Source: Closterium sp. Naga37s-1
Lineage: Eukaryota; Streptophyta; Zygnematophyceae; Desmidiales; Closteriaceae
NCBI GenBank assembly: GCA_947471745.1
Contig: CANJKZ010000115.1
Location: 1-64,000, forward strand
DNA: 64,000 nucleotides
Reading direction: 5' to 3'
Made by a program: the position numbers and the translations under genes. Below are positions 62,940-64,000 of the stretch, piece after piece. The notes beneath the pieces are model-generated. The model did no database searches. It was given only the letters and a program-made list of their open reading frames with translations, and was not told the origin of the DNA. The first letter of the stretch is position 1; each line of letters starts with the position of its first letter.

Positions 62940-64000
62940 GACACTCGAGCCTCGATGGTATCTCGGGAGCTACTTTTACTAACACTCGGGTTAAGTTCGC
63001 CGTTCGATAATGACCGCGGGAAATACTCTCTGCTTAGTCAGCTGCATCGAGAATCTCAGATTGAAGGTCGAAGAAATTGGGTGGCAAGTTTCCACTGTTA
63101 CAAGCTAGAGATGAGGCTGAGTGCGGTAGTAATGATTGGACCGTTGGCCGTTTCCCGACCATCCTCTTTATGAAAACGGCTCCTAACATTGCGACCTTGG
63201 CGCGGAACTGAATAGTAACCAGCGCAGCTGCTCCTTTGACCGCGGCGTGCTGATGTGGCTCTTTTGAGAGACGGCACTCAGCTTGACTCCGCAAAATCGC
63301 AGATTCGGAGATAAGGAGCCCTTGCCCAGGCGTGCACTGCACTCCACCCACACCACAAGCTGCTTCTGCACCAAGGTCGACGGGCACTGTAGAGGAGTCA
63401 GGTCAGGTCAGTTCAGCTGGGTTCACAGAAATGGATCCCCGTTTAGCTCAACGAATTGGCGGTTGGCAGGGCAGGGCTCTGCGGCGAGCATGCTCCACCT
63501 CTGAGAATCCAGGAGAGCTTCTTTCTGCTCCAACGGCGGTTAGTGCCGTTGTGTACTACACCCTCTTTCTCGATAGACTGGCATATGTTATACTGACCGA
63601 GACGCTTAGTGTAGCCGTACCGGACCAAAGAAGGTCCTATCACATGCGTTACAGTGACAATTTGACCCAGGGCGTTTGGTCAAGGTTTTCTACGTTCTAC
63701 AATGGTACTGTTGTTTTCAAAGCGGTCGGGACGGTTATTCAACGTTAATGGTTTTTTACGGCCCAAGGCGTGTTTCAAACCCTCGTGCGACTTTGCCCGC
63801 AACCGACTTATCTCACCAGCCCGCTACGTCCAAACACAGTAGCCAGTGCTTCCGCTGGTGAGAGAGGTGAGAAAGAGGGTGTACCGTCTCAAATAATCGC
63901 ATTCCGACGTACTGAACCGCTCAGATGCTACCTCATCCCTCTGTGACCCTGTCACGGAAGTCTTTGCAGAGGACGGGGACAAGTGCGTGGGGGGCACAGT
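62940..64000. other. Upstream region of the CCHC ORF; nothing else supported
   Basis: No ORF with recognisable similarity on either strand. It should contain the promoter of the minus-strand gene ending its 5' side at 62939. Confidence 0.45.

Noticed and set aside
63332-63748. Plus-strand ORF of 138 codons near the right edge
   Set aside because: No recognisable motif, no codon or splice support; treated as chance.

Overview
The window looks like nuclear DNA of a streptophyte (plant-lineage) green organism with a GC-rich, repeat-rich genome. A zygnematophyte alga of the Closterium type is my best guess, but that is inference. The support is a plant-type RS31/RS40 splicing factor, an intron-bearing elongator tRNA-Met, single-FAS1-domain secreted proteins, copia, gypsy, TRIM and MULE elements typical of plant genomes, and many short GT-AG introns.

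Layout. 1-2.1 kb (-): an IMPACT/YigZ-family gene. 2.17 kb (-): tRNA-Glu. 2.3-6.5 kb (+): mitochondrial ribosomal protein uL22. 7.4-8.5 kb (+): PHF5A/Rds3, an SF3b subunit. 8.5-11.6 kb: intergenic with a 252-bp hairpin and minisatellites. 11.6-13.3 kb (+): RS31-like SR protein. 13.7-15.6 kb (-): first FAS1 gene with its conserved upstream block. 15.8 kb (-): tRNA-Met with intron. 16-23.6 kb (+): a large low-complexity J-domain protein. 23.8-26.0 kb (+): second FAS1 block. 26.1-46.4 kb: a nest of LTR retrotransposons (copia A inside copia D; copia B and a TRIM inside a gypsy element; a MITE inside an LTR of copia A). 46.9-49.2 kb (+): third FAS1 block. 49.9-50.5 kb (-): cytochrome b5. 51.2-52.2 kb: a 1-kb foldback. 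52.8-55.1 kb: an LTR-like end with a primer-binding site, then an ORF with an AP2-like segment. 56.8-58.4 kb (-): a Mutator-like transposase. 60.3-62.9 kb (-): a long, mostly disordered ORF ending in a CCHC knuckle.

The main discovery candidate is a shared architecture. In four unrelated host genes (IMPACT, uL22m, PHF5A, J-protein) single short exons have been amplified in tandem together with their flanking intron sequence, and many copies keep AG and GT splice borders. In IMPACT a 42-nt exon is present four times and the preceding exon four times. In uL22m one exon exists in about seven full or partial copies, the next in two and the last in five. The duplicated cassettes are 42 and 111 nt, multiples of three, so extra or alternative inclusion would keep the frame.

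The FAS1 genes show a separate process: three dispersed copies in both orientations, each carried with about 1 kb of conserved upstream DNA. The retroelement nest gives a clear relative chronology. Several conserved host genes carry single-base indels inside otherwise perfect reading frames, which may be consensus errors or early decay; this affects every gene model here.
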